Of a stretch of 12,471 nucleotides of DNA, positions 1 through 6,473 are shown piece by piece (the stretch's first letter is position 1; each line of letters begins with the position of its first letter). The notes under the pieces were generated by a model. The model did no database searches. It saw nothing but the letters and a program-made list of their open reading frames with translations, and was not told the DNA's origin. This DNA comes from Candidatus Bathyarchaeota archaeon. GTDB lineage: Archaea; Thermoproteota; Bathyarchaeia; EX4484-135. Both the position numbers and the translations under genes were made by a program. The stretch lies in NCBI GenBank assembly GCA_011040545.1, contig DQYM01000178.1, forward strand, positions 1-12,471, given 5' to 3'.

Positions 1-966
1 CCAACTACGACCTACGAGGGCTTCGTTGAGGATGCTGACTTCGCCATAGAGGCTGTTGTAGAACGCATGGATGTGAAGAAGCTCGTCTTCTCAAAGCTAG
101 ATAGCTTAATGCCAGAGCACGCCATACTGACTAGCAACACCAGCAGCTTGAGCATAACTGAGATGGGGAGGGCTACTAACAGGCCCGATAAGGTAGCTGG
201 GATGCACTTCTTCAACCCACCACAGCTCATGCAGCTCGTTGAGGTCATAAGGGGCGAGGACACAAGCGATGAAACCGTACAGGTCGTCATGGAGCTGGCC
301 AAGGCCCTTGGGAAGACGCCAGTCCTGTGCAAGAAGGACGTTAGGGGCTTCATAGTGAACCGTGTGCTCATGCCAGTCCTGCTGGATGCCTTCTGGGCGC
401 TGCACAAGGGCGAGGTAGATGCAGAGGGCGTAGATGCCTCCATGAAGTACGATGCTGGCTTCCCAATGGGCATATTTGAGCTAGCTGATTACATAGGCTT
501 GGACATAATCTACGAGGTTGGGAAGGTCATGTACGAGGCCTATGGCGATAGGGCTAAGCCATGCCCAATCGTTGAGGAGATGGTGAAGGCTGGGAAGCTA
601 GGCCAGAAGAGCGGTGCTGGCTTCTACGATTGGTCGGCTGGTAGGCCACGTATACCATTTGATAAGGTCGGTGAGTGGGATACTGAGCGCTCCTGGGTAG
701 TAGCCATAAATGAGGCTGCCTGGCTAGTACATGAGGATGTAGCTGAGCCTAGGGACATAGATACGGCTATGAAGCTCGGCACTGGCTGGCCACAGGGGCC
801 ATGTGAGAAGGCAGATAAGATAGGGCTGGATAAGGTGCTAAACAAGCTCAAGGAGCTCCACGCTAAGTACGGCCTAAAGCTCTACGAGCCATGCCCACTG
901 CTTGAGGAGTACGTGGCCAAGGGCTGGACTGGCAAGAAGGCTGGGAGGGGCTTCTACCAGTACTAA
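1..966 (+). CDS. 3-hydroxyacyl-CoA dehydrogenase, 5'-truncated by the window edge
   Basis: NAD-dependent oxidation of a 3-hydroxyacyl-CoA to 3-ketoacyl-CoA (beta-oxidation or short-chain acyl-CoA conversions; cytoplasmic). The frame is open from base 1, so the ATG at 67 is internal and the gene begins outside the window. The 321 visible residues start in the second half of the NAD-binding domain; roughly 75-80 residues with the Rossmann glycine loop are missing. Seen: a Glu-rich DADFAIEAVVE segment, SNTSS (45-49), GMHFFNPP with the catalytic His near residue 69, the partner Glu in LVEVI near 81, and GFIVNR with the conserved Asn near 120. Two consecutive C-terminal 3HCDH domains follow, each ending in a K-x-G-x-GFY motif (KSGAGFYDW and KAGRGFYQY). 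The protein stops there: the crotonase domain fused to this enzyme in Sulfolobales and Thaumarchaeota is absent. No obvious link to the methyl-transfer genes. Family assignment is firm; the substrate is unknown. Confidence 0.95.
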   Translation, partial: PTTTYEGFVEDADFAIEAVVERMDVKKLVFSKLDSLMPEHAILTSNTSSLSITEMGRATNRPDKVAGMHFFNPPQLMQLVEVIRGEDTSDETVQVVMELAKALGKTPVLCKKDVRGFIVNRVLMPVLLDAFWALHKGEVDAEGVDASMKYDAGFPMGIFELADYIGLDIIYEVGKVMYEAYGDRAKPCPIVEEMVKAGKLGQKSGAGFYDWSAGRPRIPFDKVGEWDTERSWVVAINEAAWLVHEDVAEPRDIDTAMKLGTGWPQGPCEKADKIGLDKVLNKLKELHAKYGLKLYEPCPLLEEYVAKGWTGKKAGRGFYQY

Positions 967-985
967 GGCTGGCCTCACCAATCAT

Positions 986-997
986 CGGCTTTTTTAC
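986..997 (+). terminator. T-run terminator candidate after the dehydrogenase
   Basis: Six T residues at 990-995, preceded by CGGC, lie 24 bases after the TAA stop at 964-966. Archaeal RNA polymerase commonly stops at such T-runs without a strong hairpin. No clear stem was found, so this rests on the T-run and its position alone. Confidence 0.4.
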
Positions 998-1146
998 CCA
1001 TTGTGGCCTCATAAGACTTATAACCATAAGCGTGTGAGGGGACCGTGGTGATATCTTAAGTGGAACTACCTGAAGGAGAACCTCTTATTATAGTAGCCAC
1101 TACGTAAGCGGCAGTTGGGAGCTAGGCTTCCGCATAAAAGAAGACG

Positions 1147-1178
1147 TGCCCCTTAGTTAAATTGCTCATTCAGGGGCA
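1147..1178 (-). terminator. hairpin plus T-rich tract downstream of EF-1A
   Basis: TGCCCCT (1147-1153) and AGGGGCA (1172-1178) form a perfect 7-bp inverted repeat with an 18-base loop, just past the EF-1A stop codon on the minus strand. Downstream on that strand is a T-rich tract read as CTTCTTTTATG (about 1134-1144). Position and composition fit a terminator for EF-1A. The loop is long, so the fold is uncertain. Confidence 0.4.
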
Positions 1179-1180
1179 TT

Positions 1181-2500
1181 TCACTTGCCCATTGGCCACT
1201 CCTCAGTGATCTCCTGAACTATGCCAGCAGCTATCGTCTGCCCCATGTCCCTTACGGCAAAGCGCCCTAGCTCAGGTATCTTCCTGTACTCCTCAAGCAC
1301 TACTGGCTTTAGGGGCTGGAACCGCACAACAGCACCATCGCCAGTCTTGAGGAAGCTTGGCTTCTCCTCAACGACCTGGCCAGTACGTGGATCTATCTTG
1401 GCTATGAGCTCGGCGAAGCGGCAGGCAACGTGGGCCGTGTGGGCGTGTAGCACTGGCGTGTAGCCAACTGCTATGGAGGTTGGGTGCCATATCACGATTA
1501 TACGGCCTATGAACTCCTTCACCACCGTGGGCGGGTTGTCCTCGTGGCCAGCTACATCTCCACGCCTTATGTCCTTGCGGGAGATACCACGTACGTTGAA
1601 CCCTATGTTATCACCTGGAACGGCCTCTGGTATACGCTGGTGGTGCATCTCTATGGACTTTACCTCTCCCTTCTTGTTAGCTGGCATGAAGATGACTATA
1701 TCGCCTACCTTTAGCTTGCCCGTTTCAACACGGCCAACTGGCACGGTGCCCACGCCAGTGATGGTGAACACATCCTGTATTGGTATCCTAAGGGGTTTAT
1801 CTATTGGCTTTGGAGGTACTTCAAACGTATCAAGGGCTTCAAGGAGGGTTGGCCCCTTGTACCAAGGCATCTTCTCACTACGCTTCACTAGGTTATCGCC
1901 CGTCCAGCCTGAAACAGGCACGAACGGTATCTTATCTACCCTGTAGCCAATCATCTTGAGCATCTCAGCTACACGGGCCTTGACCTCCTCATACCTCTCC
2001 TCGCTCCAGTTGACGGTTGGATCATCCATCTTGTTCACGGCCACGACCAGCTGGCGGACGCCCATGGTGAAGGCGAGGAAGGCGTGCTCACGGGTCTGGC
2101 CCCTAGGCCCTATGCCCGCCTCAAACTCGCCCCTCTTGGCGGAGACGACCAGTATGGCTGCATCTGCCTGGCTAGCACCAGTTATCATGTTCTTCACGAA
2201 GTCCCTGTGGCCAGGTGCATCTATGATGGTGAAGTAGTACCTCGGCGTTTCGAACTTAAGGTGCGTTAGATCTATGGTTAGGCCTCGCTCACGCTCCTCC
2301 TTAAGCCTATCCAGCACCCAGGCGAACTTGAACGTCTCCTTGCCCAGCTTCTTCGCTTCCTCCTCGTACTGCCTAATGGTCCTATCATCAACTGCACCAC
2401 AGAGGTAGAGCAGGTGGCCTACCATCGTGGACTTCCCGTGGTCAACGTGCCCTATTATGATGAGGTTCATGTGTGGCTTCTCAGGCCTGCTCATTCCCAT
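1181..2500 (-). CDS. tuf: Translation elongation factor 1-alpha (aEF1A)
   Basis: GTPase that delivers aminoacyl-tRNA to the ribosomal A site. From the ATG at 2500 it is 439 residues, the normal archaeal length. Seen: G1 GHVDHGKS (17-24), G3 DAPGH (94-98), G4 NKMD (156-159), the switch-I region around RGLTID (72-77), then the two beta-barrel domains ending in EEWPMGK. Between G3 and G4 lies [16 protein letters not shown] (124-139), the long insertion known from crenarchaeal and eukaryotic EF-1A; bacterial and most euryarchaeal proteins have a shorter loop here. Start choice: AGGAGGTG (2512-2505) lies well spaced before the ATG at 2500. A GTG at 2503 is too close, and an ATG at 2494 is a possible alternative. 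A TATA-like box precedes it. It stands alone on this strand: the rps10 gene that usually follows archaeal tuf is not present at 967-1180. Confidence 0.97.
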   Translation of the reverse strand: MGMSRPEKPHMNLIIIGHVDHGKSTMVGHLLYLCGAVDDRTIRQYEEEAKKLGKETFKFAWVLDRLKEERERGLTIDLTHLKFETPRYYFTIIDAPGHRDFVKNMITGASQADAAILVVSAKRGEFEAGIGPRGQTREHAFLAFTMGVRQLVVAVNKMDDPTVNWSEERYEEVKARVAEMLKMIGYRVDKIPFVPVSGWTGDNLVKRSEKMPWYKGPTLLEALDTFEVPPKPIDKPLRIPIQDVFTITGVGTVPVGRVETGKLKVGDIVIFMPANKKGEVKSIEMHHQRIPEAVPGDNIGFNVRGISRKDIRRGDVAGHEDNPPTVVKEFIGRIIVIWHPTSIAVGYTPVLHAHTAHVACRFAELIAKIDPRTGQVVEEKPSFLKTGDGAVVRFQPLKPVVLEEYRKIPELGRFAVRDMGQTIAAGIVQEITEEWPMGK

Positions 2501-2504
2501 CACG

Positions 2505-2548
2505 CACCTCCTAGCTCGGTGGGGTAGCCGTGAGCTCCCTTATTTAGC
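2505..2548 (-). promoter_or_regulatory. EF-1A promoter and strong Shine-Dalgarno
   Basis: Read on the minus strand, a TATA-like CTAAATAAG (2547-2539), preceded by an A-rich BRE-like stretch, lies about 25 bases before a predicted transcription start near 2517. It is followed by a full-length Shine-Dalgarno AGGAGGTG (2512-2505). The geometry gives a short leader of about 17 bases, as expected for a highly expressed gene. Confidence 0.55.
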
Positions 2549-2651
2549 TTTTTCGCCCCACGTGGCCTAGCCGATAATGGGCGACCAGCCCAGTGGGCAA
2601 GCTATTGGTACGTAGGCTTGTGCAGCAGGGACCGACCAGCTTATCGCCTAG

Positions 2652-2687
2652 TAGGCCTAGTCGAGGCCTAGCGTACCTTCTACGCTA
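2652..2687. repeat. two adjoining perfect 7-bp inverted repeats upstream of the corrinoid gene
   Basis: TAGGCCT (2652-2658) pairs with AGGCCTA (2664-2670) around a 5-base loop. Immediately after, sharing two bases, TAGCGTA (2669-2675) pairs with TACGCTA (2681-2687), also around a 5-base loop. They lie about 80 bases before the corrinoid protein start and about 150 bases upstream of EF-1A. They could be operator sites or mutually exclusive RNA hairpins. No B12-riboswitch consensus was recognised. Pairing is seen directly; the function is not known. Confidence 0.5.
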
Positions 2688-2740
2688 AAATTGTCATTCT
2701 ACTCTCAGTTAAGCCCTCATGCAGCGTGTAGCTGGGCAAT

Positions 2741-2757
2741 TCTTATTAAAAAGAGGT
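2741..2757 (+). promoter_or_regulatory. TATA-like box and Shine-Dalgarno before the corrinoid protein gene
   Basis: CTTATTAAAAAG (2742-2753) resembles an archaeal TATA box and GAGGT (2753-2757) is a good Shine-Dalgarno for the ATG at 2765. The two cannot both be used as drawn: the TATA box predicts transcription starting near 2772, downstream of that ATG. Either the box is not the promoter, or translation starts at the in-frame ATG at 2783 or 2789. Confidence 0.35.
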
Positions 2758-2764
2758 AGTCGGG

Positions 2765-3445
2765 ATGGCGGTGGGGCTGGCGATGGGCATGGGTGGTGAG
2801 GAAATCATAGAGGGCCTTAGGAGGGCCGTGAGGGAGTACGACCCGAACATGGCTCGTGAGTATGCCAGGAAGGCAGCTGAGGCTGGCATAGACCCAGTGA
2901 GGGCACTTGAGGAAGGCCTAGCAAGTGCCCTAAGGGAGATCGGCGATAAGTTCGGGAGGGGCGAGATATTCCTAACGGAGCTGGTGGCTGCTGCTCAAGC
3001 TATGGAGGCTGGCGCTGAGGTCTTGAAGAAGAAGATACTTGAGATGGGCAGGGCTGAGTACGTAGGGCGCTTCCTCATAGGCACGGTTGAGGGCGATATC
3101 CATAGCCTGGGCAAGGGCATAGTAGCTGCCATGCTCATGGCTGCTGGCTTTGAGGTCATAGATCTAGGTGAGGATGTGCCTACTGAGGTCTTCGTGGAGA
3201 AGGTACGTGAGTTCAAGCCAGATATACTAGGGCTAAGCGCCCTCATGACCACTACCATGGCCAAGCAGAGGGAGATCATAGAGGCCCTGAAGGCAGCTGG
3301 CTTAAGGGACAAGGTAAAGGTAATGGTCGGTGGGGCACCAGTTACGGAGGAGTGGGCCAGGGAGATAGGTGCTGATGCCTGTGGCTTAGATGCAAATGAT
3401 GCTGTTAAGAAGGCCCTCCAGCTCGTGGGCAGGAAGGTGGATTGA
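2765..3445 (+). CDS. Corrinoid (cobalamin-binding) protein of a methyltransferase system, MtbC/MttC type
   Basis: Small methyl carrier: its Co(I) corrinoid accepts a methyl group from the substrate methyltransferase and hands it on. 226 residues as called. An N-terminal helical cap domain (about 10-92, with EEIIEGL and PVRALEEGLASALREIG) precedes a B12-binding Rossmann domain (about 102-226). The base-off/His-on motif is intact: DIHSLG (D111, H113, G116), then SAL (158-160) and the GG pair (189-190). Length and domain order match MtbC, MttC, MtaC and MtgC proteins; the sequence alone does not reveal the substrate. It is followed one base later by the MttB-family methyltransferase, the usual partner pairing. 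Start: ATG 2765 has GAGGT at a good distance, but the first eight residues are not family-like, and ATG 2783 or 2789 remain possible. Confidence 0.95.
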   Translation: MAVGLAMGMGGEEIIEGLRRAVREYDPNMAREYARKAAEAGIDPVRALEEGLASALREIGDKFGRGEIFLTELVAAAQAMEAGAEVLKKKILEMGRAEYVGRFLIGTVEGDIHSLGKGIVAAMLMAAGFEVIDLGEDVPTEVFVEKVREFKPDILGLSALMTTTMAKQREIIEALKAAGLRDKVKVMVGGAPVTEEWAREIGADACGLDANDAVKKALQLVGRKVD

Positions 3446-3446
3446 G

Positions 3447-4910
3447 ATGTGCCCCTTCCCAGGACGAAGAATGCTGCAGCTCCTCAGCAGGGACGACATG
3501 GAGGCCATACACCTAGCAGCCATCCAGCTCCTTGAGGAGAAGGGCGTTATAGTGAAGAACGAAGAGGCCTTTCGTGTCCTTAAGGAAGCTGGCTGTGATG
3601 TAGATGAGGCTAGGAAGGTAGCTAGGATACCTGAGCACCTCGTTAAGGAGTGCCTATCTAAGGCCCCATCCGTCATAAGGCTGTACAGCAGGGATGGGAA
3701 GCACGATGTCATAGTAGGTAAGGACAACGTGATATTCAACCCAGGCTCAACGGCCCTCTACATCCTTGATCGCAAGACGGGTGAGATAAGGGAGCCGACC
3801 ACCAAGGACTTCGTGGAGTTCGTAAGGCTAACGGATGCCCTAGAGTACATACAGGCCCAGAGCACGGCTATGATACCTGCCGATGTAGATAAGCGCATAA
3901 CTGACCTGTACAGGCTCTACATAGTGCTGAAGAACTCTACCAAGCCGATAATAACAGGTGCCTTTACGAAGGAGGGCCTACATGATATGGTTAAGATGCT
4001 TGAGATAGTAGCAGGTGCTAGGGCTGGCGATAAGCCCATGGCCATCTTTGATGTCTGCCCATCTGCACCGCTGATGTGGAGCGATATAACGTGCCAGAAC
4101 CTAGTTGATTGCGCTAAGTACAAGATACCAGCCGAGATAGTCTCCATGCCACAGATAGGTGCTACTGGCCCCATAACGCTTGCTGGCAGCATAGCCCAGC
4201 TGAACGCAGAGGAGCTAAGTGCAATCGTCATATCACAGCTCGTTAACCCAGGTGCACCAATAATATACGGTGGCTCACCAACCACATTTGATATGCGCTA
4301 TGCTACCCCTAGGCTTGGGGCTATAGAAACCATCATGCTCTGCTGCGCCTACGCTCAGATGAGCAAGTTCTACGGCCTACCTAGCCATGCCTACCTAGGC
4401 CTAAGCGATTCAAAGGCCCTTGATGCGCAAGCTGGCCTTGAGAGCACTATGGGCATAATACTAGGTGCTATGGCTGGCGTGAACGTCATATCTGGGCCTG
4501 GCATGCTGGTCTCGGAGAGCTGCCAATCCTTTGAGAAGCTCGTCATAGACAACGAGGTTTGTGGCATGGCCCTTAGGCTTGTGGAGGGCATAGAGGTCAA
4601 TGCCGATACGCTAGCTATTGATGTCATGAGGAAGGTATGCCCAGGTGGCCACTACCTAGCTGAGAAGCACACTAGGGAGTGGCTGAGGAAGGAGGTATTC
4701 ATGCCATCACCTGTCATAGATAGGCTAAGCCTAGATGGCTGGCGTAGGGCTGGTGCCAAGGACATAATAGCTAGGGCTAGGGAGAGGGTGGATGAGATCC
4801 TAGCTACGCATGAGCCAGAGCCACTACCGCCAGATGTAGAAGAAGGCCTAAGGGAAGTGCTAAGGACCGTCATGGAGCGATATGGCATAAAGGAAGCGCC
4901 TATCCTCTAA
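3447..4910 (+). CDS. MttB-superfamily corrinoid methyltransferase without pyrrolysine (MtgB-like)
   Basis: Transfers a methyl group from a methylated amine, probably a quaternary amine, to the neighbouring corrinoid protein. 487 residues, close to the roughly 495 of MttB. Family blocks seen: YGGSPTTFDMRYATPR (274-289), GLSDSKALDAQAGLES (318-333), GAMAGVNVISGPGML (340-354) and HYLAEKHTREWLRKE (402-416). The frame contains no internal TAG, so unlike methanogen trimethylamine methyltransferase MttB it does not encode pyrrolysine. By length, the pyrrolysine position would fall around 315-335. Characterised non-pyrrolysine relatives use glycine betaine, proline betaine, carnitine or gamma-butyrobetaine, so one of these or another N-methylated compound is likely; the true substrate is unknown. 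Start: ATG 3447 lies one base after the corrinoid gene stop, with GGAAGGTGG just upstream. The ATG at 3390 lies inside the upstream gene and adds a tail unlike the family. Confidence 0.93.
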   Translation: MCPFPGRRMLQLLSRDDMEAIHLAAIQLLEEKGVIVKNEEAFRVLKEAGCDVDEARKVARIPEHLVKECLSKAPSVIRLYSRDGKHDVIVGKDNVIFNPGSTALYILDRKTGEIREPTTKDFVEFVRLTDALEYIQAQSTAMIPADVDKRITDLYRLYIVLKNSTKPIITGAFTKEGLHDMVKMLEIVAGARAGDKPMAIFDVCPSAPLMWSDITCQNLVDCAKYKIPAEIVSMPQIGATGPITLAGSIAQLNAEELSAIVISQLVNPGAPIIYGGSPTTFDMRYATPRLGAIETIMLCCAYAQMSKFYGLPSHAYLGLSDSKALDAQAGLESTMGIILGAMAGVNVISGPGMLVSESCQSFEKLVIDNEVCGMALRLVEGIEVNADTLAIDVMRKVCPGGHYLAEKHTREWLRKEVFMPSPVIDRLSLDGWRRAGAKDIIARARERVDEILATHEPEPLPPDVEEGLREVLRTVMERYGIKEAPIL

Positions 4911-4922
4911 ACCCCAATTTTT
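4911..4922 (+). terminator. short T-rich junction between convergent genes
   Basis: The methyltransferase stop (TAA, 4908-4910) and the opposing livF stop (4921-4923) are separated by ten bases. The plus strand reads AATTTTTAT here, a minimal T-run that could stop plus-strand transcription. There is no hairpin. Confidence 0.3.
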
Positions 4923-5637
4923 ATAGCCCCGTTTCTATGCCAAGGTAGAGCCTACTTAGCCTCGGGTGGTTTAGGAGCTCCTCAGGTGTTCCTTCAAAGT
5001 TCACACGGCCATCTACGAGCAGGTAGGCCCTATCGCCAATTTCAAGGGCCTTCCTTGCGCTCTGCTCAACAAGTATTATGGCTATGCCAAGCTCATCTCT
5101 TAGCCCTACTATGGTGTTCAGTATCTCCCTGGCTATCCTAGGCGCTAGATCTGTAGTTGGCTCATCAAACATCATGAGCTTTGGCTTCCTAAGCAGGGAC
5201 ATGGCTATGGCCAGCGTACGCCTCTCACCACCGCTGAGGGTCCTAGCCCTCTTATCTATGAGTGGCTTTAAGATCGGGAACATGCTTACTACCTCCTCAA
5301 TCCTATCCTCTACCTCTTCCTTCTTGAGCGAGTACGATGCCATTATCAAGTTCTCACGAACAGTTAGGTTCGTAAATACATTCTCTGTCTGTGGCAAGTA
5401 GGCTATGCCCTTCTTAGCTATCATGTGGGGTGGGTACTTTGTTAGCTCTTCTCCATCAAACCTTATGCTACCTGAGTATATGGTCGTTAAGCCAAATATG
5501 CTCTTAAGGAGCGTTGACTTGCCACTCCCATTTGGGCCAACTATGACCGTTATCTCCTTATCCCTTGCAACCATGTTCACATCGTAGAGGACGCTGAACT
5601 TCCCATAGCCAGCGTTCAGGTCCTCTACGACCAGCAT
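4921..5637 (-). CDS. livF: Branched-chain-amino-acid-type ABC transporter ATPase, LivF-like
   Basis: One of the two cytoplasmic nucleotide-binding subunits of a HAAT-family importer. 238 residues, the standard LivF length. Walker A GPNGSGKST (34-42), Q-loop Gln83 in LPQTENVF, signature LSGGERR (134-140), Walker B LMMFDEP (154-160). The position of the switch His carries VEQ (190-192), as is usual in LivF. The D-loop region reads TTDLAP. It follows livG on the same strand after a 30-base gap, with GAGGGGAT as ribosome binding site before the ATG at 5637, so livG-livF are one transcription unit. Given the context, the imported compound may be the methyl donor of the methyltransferase system rather than leucine; that is inference. 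Confidence 0.93.
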   Translation of the reverse strand: MLVVEDLNAGYGKFSVLYDVNMVARDKEITVIVGPNGSGKSTLLKSIFGLTTIYSGSIRFDGEELTKYPPHMIAKKGIAYLPQTENVFTNLTVRENLIMASYSLKKEEVEDRIEEVVSMFPILKPLIDKRARTLSGGERRTLAIAMSLLRKPKLMMFDEPTTDLAPRIAREILNTIVGLRDELGIAIILVEQSARKALEIGDRAYLLVDGRVNFEGTPEELLNHPRLSRLYLGIETGL

Positions 5638-5667
5638 GCTATCCCCTCAGGCCGTGGGCGTGCGAGC

Positions 5668-6426
5668 TTATAAGTAGGCCTCAACCACCCTTGGATCATC
5701 TATGACCTCCTCAGGTCGCCCCTCGGTAAGCAGGTGCCCCCTATCAAGCACGTAGACGTAATCAACGTACTTCAGGGCTATTTCAAGCCTATGCTCAATT
5801 ATGAAGAAGGTAACGTTAAGCTCCTTCCTGAGCTTAAGCAAGCGTGAGAATATCTCGTGGGCTAGCACGGGGTTAACGCCAGATATAGGCTCATCCATCA
5901 TCACCATTTTTGCATCTGTCATAAGGGCTCTACCGATTTCAAGGAGCTTCATCTGGCCACCGCTTAGGCCATAGGATGGGTGATCCCATAGGTGATCTAG
6001 CTTAAGCAGCTCTAGCAGCTTAAAGGCCTTCTCAACGAGCTCTTCCTCCTTCTTAAGCCAGGCCCTCCTAAATGGGGCCTTCAGTATGCCCTCACCAGGG
6101 TTATCCCTAGCAGCTACTAGGAGGTTCTCAAGGACCGTTAGCTTAACGAAGGGGAGCGGTATCTGGAACGTCTTAACCAGGCCAAGCTTGTAGATCTCAT
6201 GTGGTTTTAGGCCAGTTATATCGTGGCCATCAAAGACTACCGTACCTGCATCTGGCTTGTACATGCCACAGACGACCCTCAAGAACGTGGTCTTCCCAGC
6301 TCCATTGGGCCCCATCATGAGCGTAACTGAGCCCCTCTCAACATCTATGCTTACGTTATCTAGTGCCACCAGGCCCCCGAATGCCTTCCTGAGCCCCTCA
6401 GTATGCAGTATCACATCCCCTGCCAT
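5668..6426 (-). CDS. livG: Branched-chain-amino-acid-type ABC transporter ATPase, LivG-like
   Basis: Second nucleotide-binding subunit of the importer. 252 residues from the ATG at 6426. Walker A GPNGAGKTT (39-47), Q-loop Gln88 in KTFQIPLPF, LivG-type insertion before the signature LSGGQMK (154-160), Walker B MVMMDEP (174-180), D-loop ISGVNP and switch His212 in IIEHRL. Start: AGGTGGTG (6440-6433) sits just upstream of ATG 6426. The longer open frame to 6543 runs into the end of livK and has no homology-like sequence, so it was rejected. Its own TATA box and an inverted repeat lie in the 47 bases after the livK stop, so it may be expressed both from that promoter and by read-through from livK. 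Confidence 0.93.
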   Translation of the reverse strand: MAGDVILHTEGLRKAFGGLVALDNVSIDVERGSVTLMMGPNGAGKTTFLRVVCGMYKPDAGTVVFDGHDITGLKPHEIYKLGLVKTFQIPLPFVKLTVLENLLVAARDNPGEGILKAPFRRAWLKKEEELVEKAFKLLELLKLDHLWDHPSYGLSGGQMKLLEIGRALMTDAKMVMMDEPISGVNPVLAHEIFSRLLKLRKELNVTFFIIEHRLEIALKYVDYVYVLDRGHLLTEGRPEEVIDDPRVVEAYL

Positions 6427-6435
6427 TCCACGCAC

Positions 6436-6457
6436 CACCTCAAAAAATAATGAGGTG
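6436..6457 (-). repeat. perfect 7-bp inverted repeat covering the livG leader
   Basis: CACCTCA (6436-6442) and TGAGGTG (6451-6457) flank an A/T-only 8-base loop on the plus strand. On the livG strand the second arm contains most of the Shine-Dalgarno, and the element lies between the TATA box and the start codon. As DNA it would be an operator-like dyad at the transcription start. In a read-through livK-livG RNA it would be a hairpin hiding the ribosome binding site, and its T-run could act as a livK terminator. Confidence 0.55.
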
Positions 6458-6458
6458 T

Positions 6459-6467
6459 TATATAAAG
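6459..6467 (-). promoter_or_regulatory. TATA box for livG-livF
   Basis: Minus strand reads CTTTATATAA (about 6468-6459), a near-consensus archaeal TATA box. A start about 25 bases downstream falls near 6436, about ten bases before the livG ATG. This would give a very short leader that holds only the Shine-Dalgarno. Confidence 0.55.
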
Positions 6468-6473
6468 GGCCCC

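Larger units (their letters stand above)
967..1180. other. intergenic region between convergent 3HCDH and EF-1A genes
   Basis: 214 bases with no convincing open frame and no tRNA-like T-loop. Besides the two terminator candidates it holds ACTTATAACC (1016-1025), a TATA-like box on either strand, and small dyads (GTAG/CTAC around 1110, GCGG/CCGC around 1120-1135). A short unannotated RNA is possible but unsupported. Confidence 0.4.

Noticed and set aside
1484..1946. Long open frames on the plus strand opposite EF-1A, and similar antisense frames elsewhere.
   Set aside because: They mirror well-conserved coding sequence on the other strand and show no recognisable domain or ribosome binding site.
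2582..2640. 8-base direct repeat CGACCAGC at 2582-2589 and 2633-2640.
   Set aside because: Two copies of an 8-mer without further symmetry or extension are too weak to call a regulatory site.
2501..2764. Possible cobalamin riboswitch or tRNA upstream of the corrinoid gene.
   Set aside because: No B12-box-like consensus and no T-loop (GTTCGA-like) sequence found; only the two small dyads are supported.
3390..3446. Extended N-terminus of the MttB homologue starting at the ATG at 3390.
   Set aside because: It lies inside the corrinoid gene; ATG 3447 has a Shine-Dalgarno and gives the family-like N-terminus.
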